Below are positions 7,969 through 16,137 of a stretch of 64,000 nt of DNA, piece after piece. Positions within the stretch are counted from its first letter, which is position 1; each line of letters starts with the position of its first letter. Position numbers and translations under genes: made by a program. This DNA is from NORP240 sp046047495 (lineage in GTDB: Bacteria > Pseudomonadota > Gammaproteobacteria > Pseudomonadales > Pseudohongiellaceae), in NCBI GenBank assembly GCA_046047495.1, contig JBJOHV010000056.1, positions 1 through 64,000 on the forward strand. Direction: 5' to 3'. The notes under the pieces were generated by a model. That model saw nothing but the letters and a program-made list of their open reading frames with translations, did not search any database and had not been told where the DNA came from.

Positions 7969-9888
7969 TTATTCCAGTTCCGCCCAGCGCCCGTAGCAGC
8001 CCTGCAATTCCTCCTCCAGGGCCGCCAGCTCCTTCAATACCTGCTCAACCTGTTTGCTGTCCCGGCCGTAGAAATCCGGTTGGGCAATGAGGGTGGTCAA
8101 TTGCGCCTGACGCTGTTCCAGCTGCTCGATGCGTCCCGGCAGGGCGTCCAGCTCCCGCTGTTCCTTGTAGGACAGTTTGCGGGACTTGCTGACTGCCGGC
8201 GGCGGGCTCACCACCGCCACCGGGGCGTTCCTGCCGCTGCTTTTGCCGGCATTCCCACGACCCGGGTCGATGCCCGGTGTGACTGACTCGTCCGCCGCCA
8301 CCAGCCGGCCGCCCTTGGCGGCCCAGTCGCTGAAGCCGCCGACAAATTCCTGTACCCGCCCCCTGCCTTCGAACACCAGGATGCTGGTCACCACGTTGTC
8401 CATGAATTCACGGTCGTGACTGACCAGCAGCACGGTGCCGGTGAATTTCAGCAGGATGTCCTCCAGCAGTTCCAGGGTTTCGATGTCCAGATCGTTGGTG
8501 GGCTCATCCAGCACCAGCACATTGGCCGGCTTGCTGAACAGCTTGGCCAGAATGGCGCGATTCTGCTCACCCCCCGACAAGGCCTTGGCGGGCGTGCGGA
8601 TACGATCCGCGGTGAACAGAAAATCACTGAGGTAGCTGATGGCATGTTTGCGGCGGCCGTCGATCTCGATGTACTCCTGGCCGCCGCAGACGTTGTCGAT
8701 CAGATTCAGTTCGGGATCCAGCTGGCTGCGCAGCTGATCGAAATAGGCCACCTCCAGCTTGCTGCCCAGGGTGACAGTCCCCTCGGTAGGCGCCAGCTGA
8801 CCCAAAATGATTTTCAGCAGGGTGGACTTGCCGGCCCCATTGGTCCCCACCAGGCCGATGCGATCCCCCCGCAGGATGGTGGTGGAAAAATTGCGGATGA
8901 TGGTCTGGTCGCCAAAACGGTGGGTGATGCCCTCCAGCTCGGCGACGATCTTGCCGGAGCGGGAAGCGGTATCCAGCTTGAAAGAGGCGTTGCCGGTCTG
9001 TTCACGCCGCTGGCTGCGCTCGCGACGCATGGCTTCCAGGGCCCTGACCCGGCCCTCATTGCGGGTGCGCCGTGCCTTGATGCCCTGGCGAATCCACACC
9101 TCCTCCTCCGCCAGCTTCTTGTCGAACAGGGCGTTGGCACGCTCCTCGGCCTCCAGCTGCTGCTCGCGGAAGCGCAGGAACTCATGGTAGCTGCCCTCAT
9201 ACTGGTACAAGTGGCCCCTGTCCAGTTCGATGATGGTGTTGACCACTGCCTGCAGGAAGGCGCGGTCGTGGGTCACCAGCAACAGCGCGCCCCGGTATTC
9301 CTGCAACTGGGCTTCCAGCCACTGGATGGTGGGAATGTCCAGGTGGTTGGTGGGCTCGTCCAGCAGGAGGATTTCCGGCTGGCACACCAGGGCCCGGGCC
9401 AGGGCCACCCGCTTGCGCCAGCCGCCGGAGAGGGCGGACATGGATTGTTCGGCGGGCAATTGCAGCTGGCTGATCACCGTGTCGACCCGCTGGCCCAGAT
9501 TCCAGCCATCGCGGGCTTCCAGTGCTTCCTGGACCTTTTCCAGCTCGGCCATGTCGGCGGCCTGGAAATCCGTCAGCAGGTGATGGTAGCGGGTCAGCAG
9601 CGCACCGATTTCCGGCAGGCCACCGGCCACCCAGTCATAGACCGTGCTGTCACCGGCCTCCGGCAGGGACTGGTCCAGCCAGGCCACCTGCACGCCGGGA
9701 CGGATCCAGCGCTCACCGCTGTCGGCATGGGTGAGTCCGGCGATGACCCGCATCAGGGTGGTCTTGCCCGCCCCGTTGCGACCCAGCAGGCCGATGTGCT
9801 CACCCTTCCTGAGGGTGAGTTCCACGCCATCCAGCAGCACATGGGTGCCGAAGTGCAGGCTGACTTTGTCCAATCTCAGCAGTGGCAT
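7969..9888 (-). CDS. uup: ABC-F ATPase Uup
   Basis: Uup is a soluble ABC-F protein with two ATPase domains and no membrane part; family members act on ribosomes or structured DNA. Of 639 residues, domain 1 has Walker A GRNGAGKTT, signature LSGGWRKRVALARA and Walker B ILLLDEPTNHLD. Domain 2 repeats the set (GTNGAGKST, LSGGEQNRAILAKL, VLVLDEPTNDLD). The C-terminus from about residue 560 is a coiled coil (RELDALPGRIEQLEQ), which is the Uup DNA-binding domain and separates it from EttA and YheS. ATG 9888 overlaps the upstream stop by one base (TGATG). Loss of uup in E. coli raises transposon precise excision. Confidence 0.95.
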   Translation of the reverse strand: MPLLRLDKVSLHFGTHVLLDGVELTLRKGEHIGLLGRNGAGKTTLMRVIAGLTHADSGERWIRPGVQVAWLDQSLPEAGDSTVYDWVAGGLPEIGALLTRYHHLLTDFQAADMAELEKVQEALEARDGWNLGQRVDTVISQLQLPAEQSMSALSGGWRKRVALARALVCQPEILLLDEPTNHLDIPTIQWLEAQLQEYRGALLLVTHDRAFLQAVVNTIIELDRGHLYQYEGSYHEFLRFREQQLEAEERANALFDKKLAEEEVWIRQGIKARRTRNEGRVRALEAMRRERSQRREQTGNASFKLDTASRSGKIVAELEGITHRFGDQTIIRNFSTTILRGDRIGLVGTNGAGKSTLLKIILGQLAPTEGTVTLGSKLEVAYFDQLRSQLDPELNLIDNVCGGQEYIEIDGRRKHAISYLSDFLFTADRIRTPAKALSGGEQNRAILAKLFSKPANVLVLDEPTNDLDIETLELLEDILLKFTGTVLLVSHDREFMDNVVTSILVFEGRGRVQEFVGGFSDWAAKGGRLVAADESVTPGIDPGRGNAGKSSGRNAPVAVVSPPPAVSKSRKLSYKEQRELDALPGRIEQLEQRQAQLTTLIAQPDFYGRDSKQVEQVLKELAALEEELQGCYGRWAELE

Positions 9889-12215
9889 CAGATACGCACC
9901 TCGAGGGTTTCTGTGGCCAGGCACAGGTGTTCACTGCAAGCCTGCAGACGCAAAACCAATCCCGTACTGTGGGACAGCAGATCCCTCACTGCCGTTCTTT
10001 GCAGGCGGACCGTGAGTTGCACCTGACCCCGGTAGTCGGCGCCGTGTCCGACCGGCGGGTAATCCAGCGTCTCCAGAGTCCAGGCTGGCTCGGCATCGGC
10101 CAGGCTCAGTCGCAGCGGCTGCAGGGATTGGGCATGGGTGTCGTGATCAGAATCCGGCGCCGCCAGATGCCACCCGGGAGCGATGTGCAGCGACAGGGTC
10201 AGACTACGCCAGTTGTCGGTGCGCTCATCGCTGTCAAGTTCCACCCGGACCCGACCGCCGGCCAGCCAGGCCGGCAGGCTGTGGTGACCCTGGCGGAACT
10301 GCTCCACAGCCCGCAGAAAACTCACATGGGCCGGTGGATTGTCCACCACCGCAGCGCCGTGGGCGGCGATGCAGGTCTCGATGCGATGTCGCAGATCAGG
10401 GCCGGCCGCCTGTTGATCCGGCAGAATCGCGGCCCGTTGCTGCAGACCCACCAGGCCTTCCAACGCGGTGGCCACGGCGGCCAGGGTGGCACCGTCCGCT
10501 GCACTGCGGGAGCGGGCGACCCGGGGGCCGCTGCTTCGCGCGGGCCCGGTGCAAAAGCCGCCCTGGGGATCATCCCAGCAATGCTCCAGCATCTGTCGTG
10601 CAATGCCCTGAGCCTCGGCCAGCCAGGCCTGCCCTGTTCCTTCTGCCTCGGGGACCGAACCGACATCACTCAGGGCCAGCAGGGCCTGCAACAGATTGGC
10701 ATAGTCCTCCAGCTGAGCCGCCATGGACACCTCACCGGCCAGATAGATGCGTCGCAACCCGGCGGCAGCGGTATTGCATTGGCGACAGATCAGACCGACG
10801 GCGCGCCGGGCGGCCTCGACATAATCCGGACGGCCCAGCGCCTGCCCGGCCCGCACCAGGGTGGTGGCCATGGCCGCTGCCCAGGCCACGATCAGTTTGT
10901 CATCCCGCAGGGGCTTGACCCTGTGCTCCCGCGCCTGCCGCAGTTTTTCCAGCAGCGGCTCCAGGGGTGCCAGTGCCGCCTCCGGGTCCGGTCCCAGCTG
11001 CCCGCGGTCCAGGGTGAGGATGATGGCGCCTTCGAAATTGCCCTGGTCCGGCAGCGCACAGAAACGGGACAGGGTCTGCAGCTCGGACTCGTTCAGCACC
11101 TGGCCCAGTTCATCCAGGGTCCACACGAAAAAGCGGCCCTCCTCGTCTTCGCTGTCGGCATCGGTGGCGGAATAGAACCCGCCTTCCGGCAATTGCATCT
11201 CCCGCAGAACATAATCCATGGTCCGCAGCAGCAGGCGGCGGAAAAAACCGTTGCCGGTCAGCTGCCAGGCCTGCAGACAGGCAAGCCCCAGCTGCGACTG
11301 GTTGTACAGCATCTTCTCGAAATGGGGCACCAGCCACTGCGCATCCACGCTGTAGCGATGGAATCCGCCGCCGACCTGGTCGTAAATGCCACCGCAGCCC
11401 ATGGCGTGCAGGGCACGGCTGACGAATCCCGCGGCAGCCAGATCCCGGTGGCTGGCTGCCCGCTGCAGCCAATACAGCAGCAGGGGCTCCTGGGGAAACT
11501 TGGGGGCGCCGGCCAGGCCGCCTTCGGCGCGGTCTTCCCGCTCCAGCAGCTGGCCCACCACCTGATCCAAACCATCGACATCCAGATCCCGGGCGGCACC
11601 GCGGTGCTCCAGGGCTGCGGTCAGGCTGGCCTGCAACCGCCCGGCACTGGCCTGCAGCTCGTCACGCCTGGTGCGCCAGAGCTCGGCCACCTGACGCAGC
11701 AGGGCGGCGAATTGCTGGGGAGGAAAATAGGTGGCGCCGAAGAACGGCTTGCCGTCCGGCAGCAGAAAGCTCGACATGGGCCAGCCACCGTGACCGGACA
11801 CCATCTGTACCGCCGTCATGTACACGTCGTCGATGTCCGGATGCTGTTCCCGGTCCAGCTTGATGGCGATGAAGTCCCCGTTGAGGATGGCGGCTATGTC
11901 CGGGTTGTCGAAGCTTTCCACCTCCATGACATGGCACCAGTGGCAGGTGCTGTAACCAATGGACAGAAACACCGGCTTGTCCTGGACCCGCGCCTCGGCG
12001 AAGGCCTCGTCGCCCCAGGGGTACCAGTTCACCGGGTTGTGGGCATGCTGCAGCAGGTAGGGGGAATTCTCCAGGATCAGCCGGTTGATGAACACGGGCT
12101 CGCCATGGTCATCCAGAAACGCGGTACGTGGCGTGTAGCTGCCCTGCTTGCGGCGGGCGGCCGCGCGCAGGCGCTGCTCTAGGGAGTCGTCGGTGGTGGG
12201 CAGATCGGAGGCCAT
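9888..12215 (-). CDS. Thioredoxin-domain protein DUF255 (YyaL/SSP411 family)
   Basis: This large 775-residue protein has an N-terminal thioredoxin-like DUF255 domain (about residues 40-205) with the motif STCHWCHVM at Cys91/Cys94, followed by an (alpha/alpha)6-barrel-like region. Family hallmarks include SPYLLQHAHNPVNWYPWG and GGGFHRYSVDAQWLVPHFEKML. Bacterial YyaL and human SPATA20 belong to the same family; the biochemical role is poorly defined, with a barrel resembling sugar epimerases. It lies 33 bases after the thioesterase gene, and its stop overlaps the uup start. No signal peptide, so it should be cytoplasmic. Confidence 0.92.
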   Translation of the reverse strand: MASDLPTTDDSLEQRLRAAARRKQGSYTPRTAFLDDHGEPVFINRLILENSPYLLQHAHNPVNWYPWGDEAFAEARVQDKPVFLSIGYSTCHWCHVMEVESFDNPDIAAILNGDFIAIKLDREQHPDIDDVYMTAVQMVSGHGGWPMSSFLLPDGKPFFGATYFPPQQFAALLRQVAELWRTRRDELQASAGRLQASLTAALEHRGAARDLDVDGLDQVVGQLLEREDRAEGGLAGAPKFPQEPLLLYWLQRAASHRDLAAAGFVSRALHAMGCGGIYDQVGGGFHRYSVDAQWLVPHFEKMLYNQSQLGLACLQAWQLTGNGFFRRLLLRTMDYVLREMQLPEGGFYSATDADSEDEEGRFFVWTLDELGQVLNESELQTLSRFCALPDQGNFEGAIILTLDRGQLGPDPEAALAPLEPLLEKLRQAREHRVKPLRDDKLIVAWAAAMATTLVRAGQALGRPDYVEAARRAVGLICRQCNTAAAGLRRIYLAGEVSMAAQLEDYANLLQALLALSDVGSVPEAEGTGQAWLAEAQGIARQMLEHCWDDPQGGFCTGPARSSGPRVARSRSAADGATLAAVATALEGLVGLQQRAAILPDQQAAGPDLRHRIETCIAAHGAAVVDNPPAHVSFLRAVEQFRQGHHSLPAWLAGGRVRVELDSDERTDNWRSLTLSLHIAPGWHLAAPDSDHDTHAQSLQPLRLSLADAEPAWTLETLDYPPVGHGADYRGQVQLTVRLQRTAVRDLLSHSTGLVLRLQACSEHLCLATETLEVRI

Positions 12216-12248
12216 GGTGGTTCGTCAAGGTGTCGTGGCGAAGATCCG

Positions 12249-12686
12249 CTACAGCAGCTTTTTCAAATCCTCGTGAAAATAGGGCCGGTTGCGTTCATTG
12301 ACCGTGGTGGCGGTGATGCTGGCCCGCATCACCGGCTCGGCGTCCGGCAGGCGCAAAATGTGCTGATCGAACACCAGGCGCAGACGCGACGGCTGGCGCG
12401 CCTGAACCGACACCGTGAAGTGGTCGCCACTGCGCAGGGATTTCAGATAGTCCAGTTCCGCCCGCACCACCACCACGATGATGCCCCGGGCAGTCAGATC
12501 GGCGAAGTCCAGACCGCGGCTGCGCAGGTATTCATGTCGCGCCCATTCCAGATAGTTCTGGTACACGGCGTTGTTGACGATGCCCTGCATGTCGCATTCA
12601 TAGTCCCGCACCTGCAGGGTGACGGAAAACGGGTGGTGCTGGCTCACGGTGATGTCCTTGGCTCCGGCGAGGTTATCCGGCGGCAT
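12249..12686 (-). CDS. Acyl-CoA thioesterase, YbgC/4HBT hot-dog family
   Basis: This 145-residue hot-dog-fold protein is predicted to hydrolyse acyl-CoA thioesters. The motif RDYECDMQGIVNNAVYQNYLEWARHE carries the YbgC/4-hydroxybenzoyl-CoA thioesterase pattern in which an acidic residue follows the first strand (here Asp31 region) and Asn-Tyr-Leu-Glu lies on the central helix. It is the first gene of the minus-strand run leading to the DUF255 protein and uup. No tol-pal genes are adjacent, unlike classic ybgC. The inverted-repeat element at 12700-12798 sits directly upstream of its start. Confidence 0.87.
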   Translation of the reverse strand: MPPDNLAGAKDITVSQHHPFSVTLQVRDYECDMQGIVNNAVYQNYLEWARHEYLRSRGLDFADLTARGIIVVVVRAELDYLKSLRSGDHFTVSVQARQPSRLRLVFDQHILRLPDAEPVMRASITATTVNERNRPYFHEDLKKLL

Positions 12687-12699
12687 AGTGTACAGGCAT

Positions 12700-12798
12700 C
12701 CAGGGACACTGATAACTTAATAACTTAAGCCGCACGCTGCTAAGTCGAAGGGGTAAATGGGTTAGCGAGTTAAGTTATTAAGTTATCAGTGTCCCTGG
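12700..12798. repeat. 99-bp intergenic element with perfect 29-bp inverted repeats
   Basis: The arms at 12700-12728 and 12770-12798 are exact reverse complements over 29 bases, separated by a 41-base centre. Inside the centre, GCTAA (12739-12743) pairs with TTAGC (12762-12766). Each arm contains two near-identical copies of TAACTTA, so the element is far more AT-rich than its surroundings. It lies between the starts of divergent genes (thioesterase and the small secreted protein). It encodes nothing. The outer ends CCAGGGACACTG fit a MITE or REP/BIME-type dispersed element; that identity is inference. There is no T-run, so it is not a classical terminator. Confidence 0.85.
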
Positions 12799-12881
12799 TT
12801 CCTTGTGCGGGATCAATGTGGGTCGCTGGCCACACGCCTAGTATGGGCGTAGGCTAGTGCACTCACCGGAGGACCTTATAT

Positions 12882-13250
12882 ATGAAAATCATTCGTGTTT
12901 TACTGTATTTGCTGCTCTTTCTGGGCACCCCCGCCCTGGCTCAGGATGCGGTGATCTTCAATGGCGGTATCAGCGAGGAGGAGCGCGCCACGGCTCCCAA
13001 CACCGGCACCAAGCTGGTGTTTTTTGTGCGCGCCGGCAATTACCTGGCCAATGTCTCGGTGACCATCAAGAATGCGGCCGGTGCGGAAGTGGTGAACACC
13101 GTGGCCCGCGGGCCCTGGCTGATCCTGAATCTGCCCAGCGGCCGCTACTCGGTGGCGGCATCCCTGCCCGGCGGCGAGACCCAGAGTCTCACGATCGATG
13201 TGGATGGCTCGACCCGGGAATACGGCTTCATGTTCACTTCGGTGGAGTAA
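12882..13250 (+). CDS. Small secreted protein of unknown function
   Basis: A 122-residue protein with a Sec signal peptide (about residues 1-20, ending PALAQD). The mature part is beta-rich: a segment VSVTIKNAAGAEVVNTVARGPW followed by LPSGRYSVAASLPGG and a final strand resembles the carboxypeptidase regulatory-like/transthyretin fold, in which a short Ig-like beta sandwich displays polar additions. The resemblance is by pattern only. The ribosome site GGAGGA lies 8-13 bases before ATG 12882. The gene stands alone: an inverted-repeat element upstream and a 288-base gap downstream. Confidence 0.72.
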   Translation: MKIIRVLLYLLLFLGTPALAQDAVIFNGGISEEERATAPNTGTKLVFFVRAGNYLANVSVTIKNAAGAEVVNTVARGPWLILNLPSGRYSVAASLPGGETQSLTIDVDGSTREYGFMFTSVE

Positions 13251-13285
13251 TCCCCACCGTCCACCGCATGTCCCTGATCGTGCGA

Positions 13286-13324
13286 CACCTTGATGCAGCA
13301 TGGGCACCATGATGTATCAAGGTG
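13286..13324. repeat. Inverted repeat with 9-bp arms between two secreted-protein genes
   Basis: CACCTTGAT at 13286-13294 is exactly mirrored by ATCAAGGTG at 13316-13324 around a 21-base loop. It lies 35 bases after the stop of the small secreted protein. No T-run follows on either strand, so it may be a weak transcript end, an operator or chance. The rest of the 288-base gap to the next gene shows nothing I can name. Confidence 0.35.
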
Positions 13325-13538
13325 GTGCGCGCCTGTCACAGAAATTCCATCCCAACGCCCCTCCCCCGTAACAATCACCGGGGAAAATGCCCCGTGTCTG
13401 CAATCTGGCACACTGCTTGCTCTATCCGGTTGAAGACACTACAACCGCCAGCCCGGTTGCTGCCTCATACCAACAACAAGAACCGTCAGCCCCATCGCTG
13501 TCCGGATTATTGTTCAACCTTGGAAATGAGGACGTCAT

Positions 13539-14975
13539 ATGGTCAGTTTTTCGGGATTCTCCAGGTGCTTGCGTTTTGGTATTCACCCGGCGCTGTTCCT
13601 TCTCATTCTCGCCGCAGTGCCGTCGACCCCCGCCATCGCCAATGATTTTGCCGCCCTGAATCAAACCATAGCCGTCCATACCAGCCATCTGCAGACCCTG
13701 GAACAGGTGCTGGACCGCAGCGACCAACGCCTGGTGGAGCCCCTCACCAGCCTGGCCCTCAGCCACATGCAGGCCAATCAGTTCGACGCCGCCGATCAGG
13801 TGCTGGATCGCTCGGTACAGATCGTGCGCTTCAACGAGGGGCTGTACAGCCGCCGCCAGTATGACCTGCTGCAGCTGAGCGTTGAGAACAATCGGAACCG
13901 GGGCAACTGGACCGCGGTCAACCGCGACCTGGACCACCTGCAATGGCTTTACACCGAGCGATTCGAAGGCCATGTCGACGAGCAGCTGAATCGGTTGATC
14001 TGGCTGAGCGACTTCCACCTGCGGGGCGTCTTCGAAGACTCCCTGGTGCGTCAGATCGCCCATTTGCGAGATGCCACGGACATCAATCAGCTGGCCCTGG
14101 ATATCTCCCGTGGCACCGACGCCTCCCGGGACCTGCGCATCCAGCTGCTGTATGACCTGGTGTTGAAATTCCACCTGGAGACCCAGGGCATTCGCCGGGG
14201 TGGCAGCAGCGGCTACGAGATTCGGGTGCTGATCCCCAATTCCACCTTCGTCGACGCCCGCAAGGTCGGCCTGCAGAAACGCTATGTGGGCGGCCTGCGG
14301 GCCCTGCAGGAAATCCGCGCCCTGCTGCAGGAGGACGGCCTGGCCACGCCGGAGGCGTTGGCCATGGTGGAGTTGTACCTCACCGACTGGAAAATGCTGT
14401 TCAACAAGACCGCTCGGCCGGCGGCCGACTATGCCGCCGTCTACGGCCAGTTGCTGGCGGCCGGTCTGCCCGGAGATCGCATCGATGCTTTTTTTGCTGC
14501 ACCGGCGGTGCTGCCCAGCCCCCGCTTCCACGCCAGCCTGGATGCCGCGTTGAACGCTCGCCAGACCGCCGAGACGGCTCCCGGCACCCTGCGCCTGCTG
14601 GAACCGTCACCCAATTTCCCGGGCTATGTGCGCCAGACTGGCGCAGCCAGCGATGCCCTGCTGGCAGACAAGGACTGGTTGGCGGTAAGGGTCACCACTC
14701 GCATCGATCCCGAAGCAAAACTGTCCAGCTGGCTGGGCGGCTCGTTGCAGACCGTGCAGGGCGGTGGCACCGTGCTGGCCCTGGAAAATCTGGGGGTGGA
14801 CGACATGGAAGCGCTTTATCCGGTGATCACCCACCTGGAGCAGATCCGCTTCCGTCCGGTAGTGAGTGCCGGCATGGCAGTTTCCACGGAGTTGACCCTG
14901 GAATATCTGGTGCCGGTACCGGAAACCGCGCGTTTCGAATTGCTCAAGGCGACCGCGCTGTTGACCCAGCGCTGA
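13539..14975 (+). CDS. Secreted helical-repeat protein of unknown function
   Basis: I do not recognise a named family. The 478-residue product carries a signal peptide (about residues 1-35, ending TPAIAND). Residues 40-150 look like TPR-type helical pairs (LTSLALSHMQANQFDAADQVLDRSV), suggesting a protein-protein interaction scaffold. The C-terminal 120 residues are richer in beta strands and contain VTTRIDPEAKLSSWLGG, compatible with a TonB-C-like or export-related domain, but this is weak. The gene is convergent with the membrane-bound regulator gene, and their 3' ends overlap by 32 bases. GAGGA lies ahead of ATG 13539. Confidence 0.75.
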   Translation: MVSFSGFSRCLRFGIHPALFLLILAAVPSTPAIANDFAALNQTIAVHTSHLQTLEQVLDRSDQRLVEPLTSLALSHMQANQFDAADQVLDRSVQIVRFNEGLYSRRQYDLLQLSVENNRNRGNWTAVNRDLDHLQWLYTERFEGHVDEQLNRLIWLSDFHLRGVFEDSLVRQIAHLRDATDINQLALDISRGTDASRDLRIQLLYDLVLKFHLETQGIRRGGSSGYEIRVLIPNSTFVDARKVGLQKRYVGGLRALQEIRALLQEDGLATPEALAMVELYLTDWKMLFNKTARPAADYAAVYGQLLAAGLPGDRIDAFFAAPAVLPSPRFHASLDAALNARQTAETAPGTLRLLEPSPNFPGYVRQTGAASDALLADKDWLAVRVTTRIDPEAKLSSWLGGSLQTVQGGGTVLALENLGVDDMEALYPVITHLEQIRFRPVVSAGMAVSTELTLEYLVPVPETARFELLKATALLTQR

Positions 14976-15873
14976 CCCGACGCCCACCGGCAGCCTGCTC
15001 AGTGCCGAGCAGACTGCCGATGGCCAGGGTGGCGCGACCAATGATGTCGTCCTGGGCGGAGAATCCATCACCCGCAGGCAGGTCGTAACGTTCGGTCCAT
15101 CGCAGCACGCCGTCGGTGCCGCGGATGAGTGTGACAAAAGCCCGGATCTTGCCATCCGCCTGCAACAACCTCCCCTGCAGCACATAGTCCACGGCGGGCC
15201 CGGCGCGCCAGGATGCTCCGGCTGGCTGTGTCGAAACACGGTGCGAAATCACCTCCACCGCGGGCAACTCTGACAGGCGGTTGATGAGCCCCGCCTGCAA
15301 GGCATCGGTCAAAAATCCGCCGCTGCCGGGATCGGTACTGGCGAACTGCCAGGGTTCGACCACGATGCGGATGACCGGCGAGCCGGCGCCGGGCGGCGCC
15401 GCCTGCAGGGCCAGCACCAGCAACAAGCCCAACACAGCGGCGGCACAGGCTGCCACCCATTGCTGGCGCCGTTCACCGGGCAATTCCCGGTGGCCCAGCA
15501 CTCCCATTACCGCCTGCAACGGAGCGGCCGGTCTTTCCTGTGGATCATCATCGGGGGGCGCCACCAGCAGTTTGTAGCCCCGCTTGGGCACCGTGCGAAT
15601 GAACTGCTGTTTCCTGACATTGTCACCCATGGCCGCCCGCAGTTCGGCGATGGCCTTGTGAATGGCATGGTCGGAGGCCAGTGGTGTCCAGAAACGCGCC
15701 AGCAGCTCTTCCGCGCTGATGACCCGTTCCCGGTTGTCCGCCAGATACACCAGCACCTCCATGCTCCGTGGAGATACTTTGATATCGCCGGATTCACCGC
15801 AAATGAATCCGCCGTCCCGGTCCACCGTGAGCGGACCCAGCTGAAATGTGTCGAGCTTCCCCAGTTCGGACAT
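14944..15873 (-). CDS. Membrane-bound winged-helix transcriptional regulator (CadC/ToxR-like)
   Basis: This one-component regulator of 309 residues has an OmpR-type winged helix at the N-terminus (about residues 10-105; SPRSMEVLVYLADNRERVIS and the recognition-wing segment FIRTVPKRGYKLL), a single membrane segment near residues 138-158 (AACAAAVLGLLLVLALQ), and a periplasmic sensor part resembling the TolB-N-like domain found in CadC/adenylate cyclase relatives (PAVEVISHRVS). No phosphoreceiver is present. ATG 15873 is chosen with GGGA upstream; the frame is open to a TTG at 15969. The 264 bases between it and the next minus-strand stop hold its promoter, but I could not define boxes. Target genes unknown; the convergent secreted protein is a candidate. 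Confidence 0.88.
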   Translation of the reverse strand: MSELGKLDTFQLGPLTVDRDGGFICGESGDIKVSPRSMEVLVYLADNRERVISAEELLARFWTPLASDHAIHKAIAELRAAMGDNVRKQQFIRTVPKRGYKLLVAPPDDDPQERPAAPLQAVMGVLGHRELPGERRQQWVAACAAAVLGLLLVLALQAAPPGAGSPVIRIVVEPWQFASTDPGSGGFLTDALQAGLINRLSELPAVEVISHRVSTQPAGASWRAGPAVDYVLQGRLLQADGKIRAFVTLIRGTDGVLRWTERYDLPAGDGFSAQDDIIGRATLAIGSLLGTEQAAGGRRVSAGSTARSP

Positions 15874-16137
15874 GCGTCCCGCAACTCCCGTATCCACGGG
15901 AGCCCTTTTCAATGCATCGAATGGTGTGTGATTGGGGAGATTTGCAATAACGGTGCCACCCGGCACCAACTACCGAGTCATGGGAGCCCCGGGATTGCTG
16001 GCTGACGGGCCCTCAGGCCAGACACCGCTTATATTTTGTCCATCCATGCACTTAACTGGGAAGGGATGCCAGTGTCTGTGCACCAAAATGGTTTGCTCAT
16101 GGTCCGGCAGGTATCAGGCGCGGAATTCCAGTCCCGG

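Noticed and set aside
8416..12182. Long open frames (536 and 766 codons) on the plus strand opposite uup and the DUF255 gene
   Set aside because: They are antisense to well-supported genes with full motifs, consist of Gln/Gly/His-rich sequence without domains, and arise from the codon bias of the real genes at high GC.
12700..12798. Rho-independent terminator
   Set aside because: The stem is long but has a 41-base centre and no T-run on either strand.
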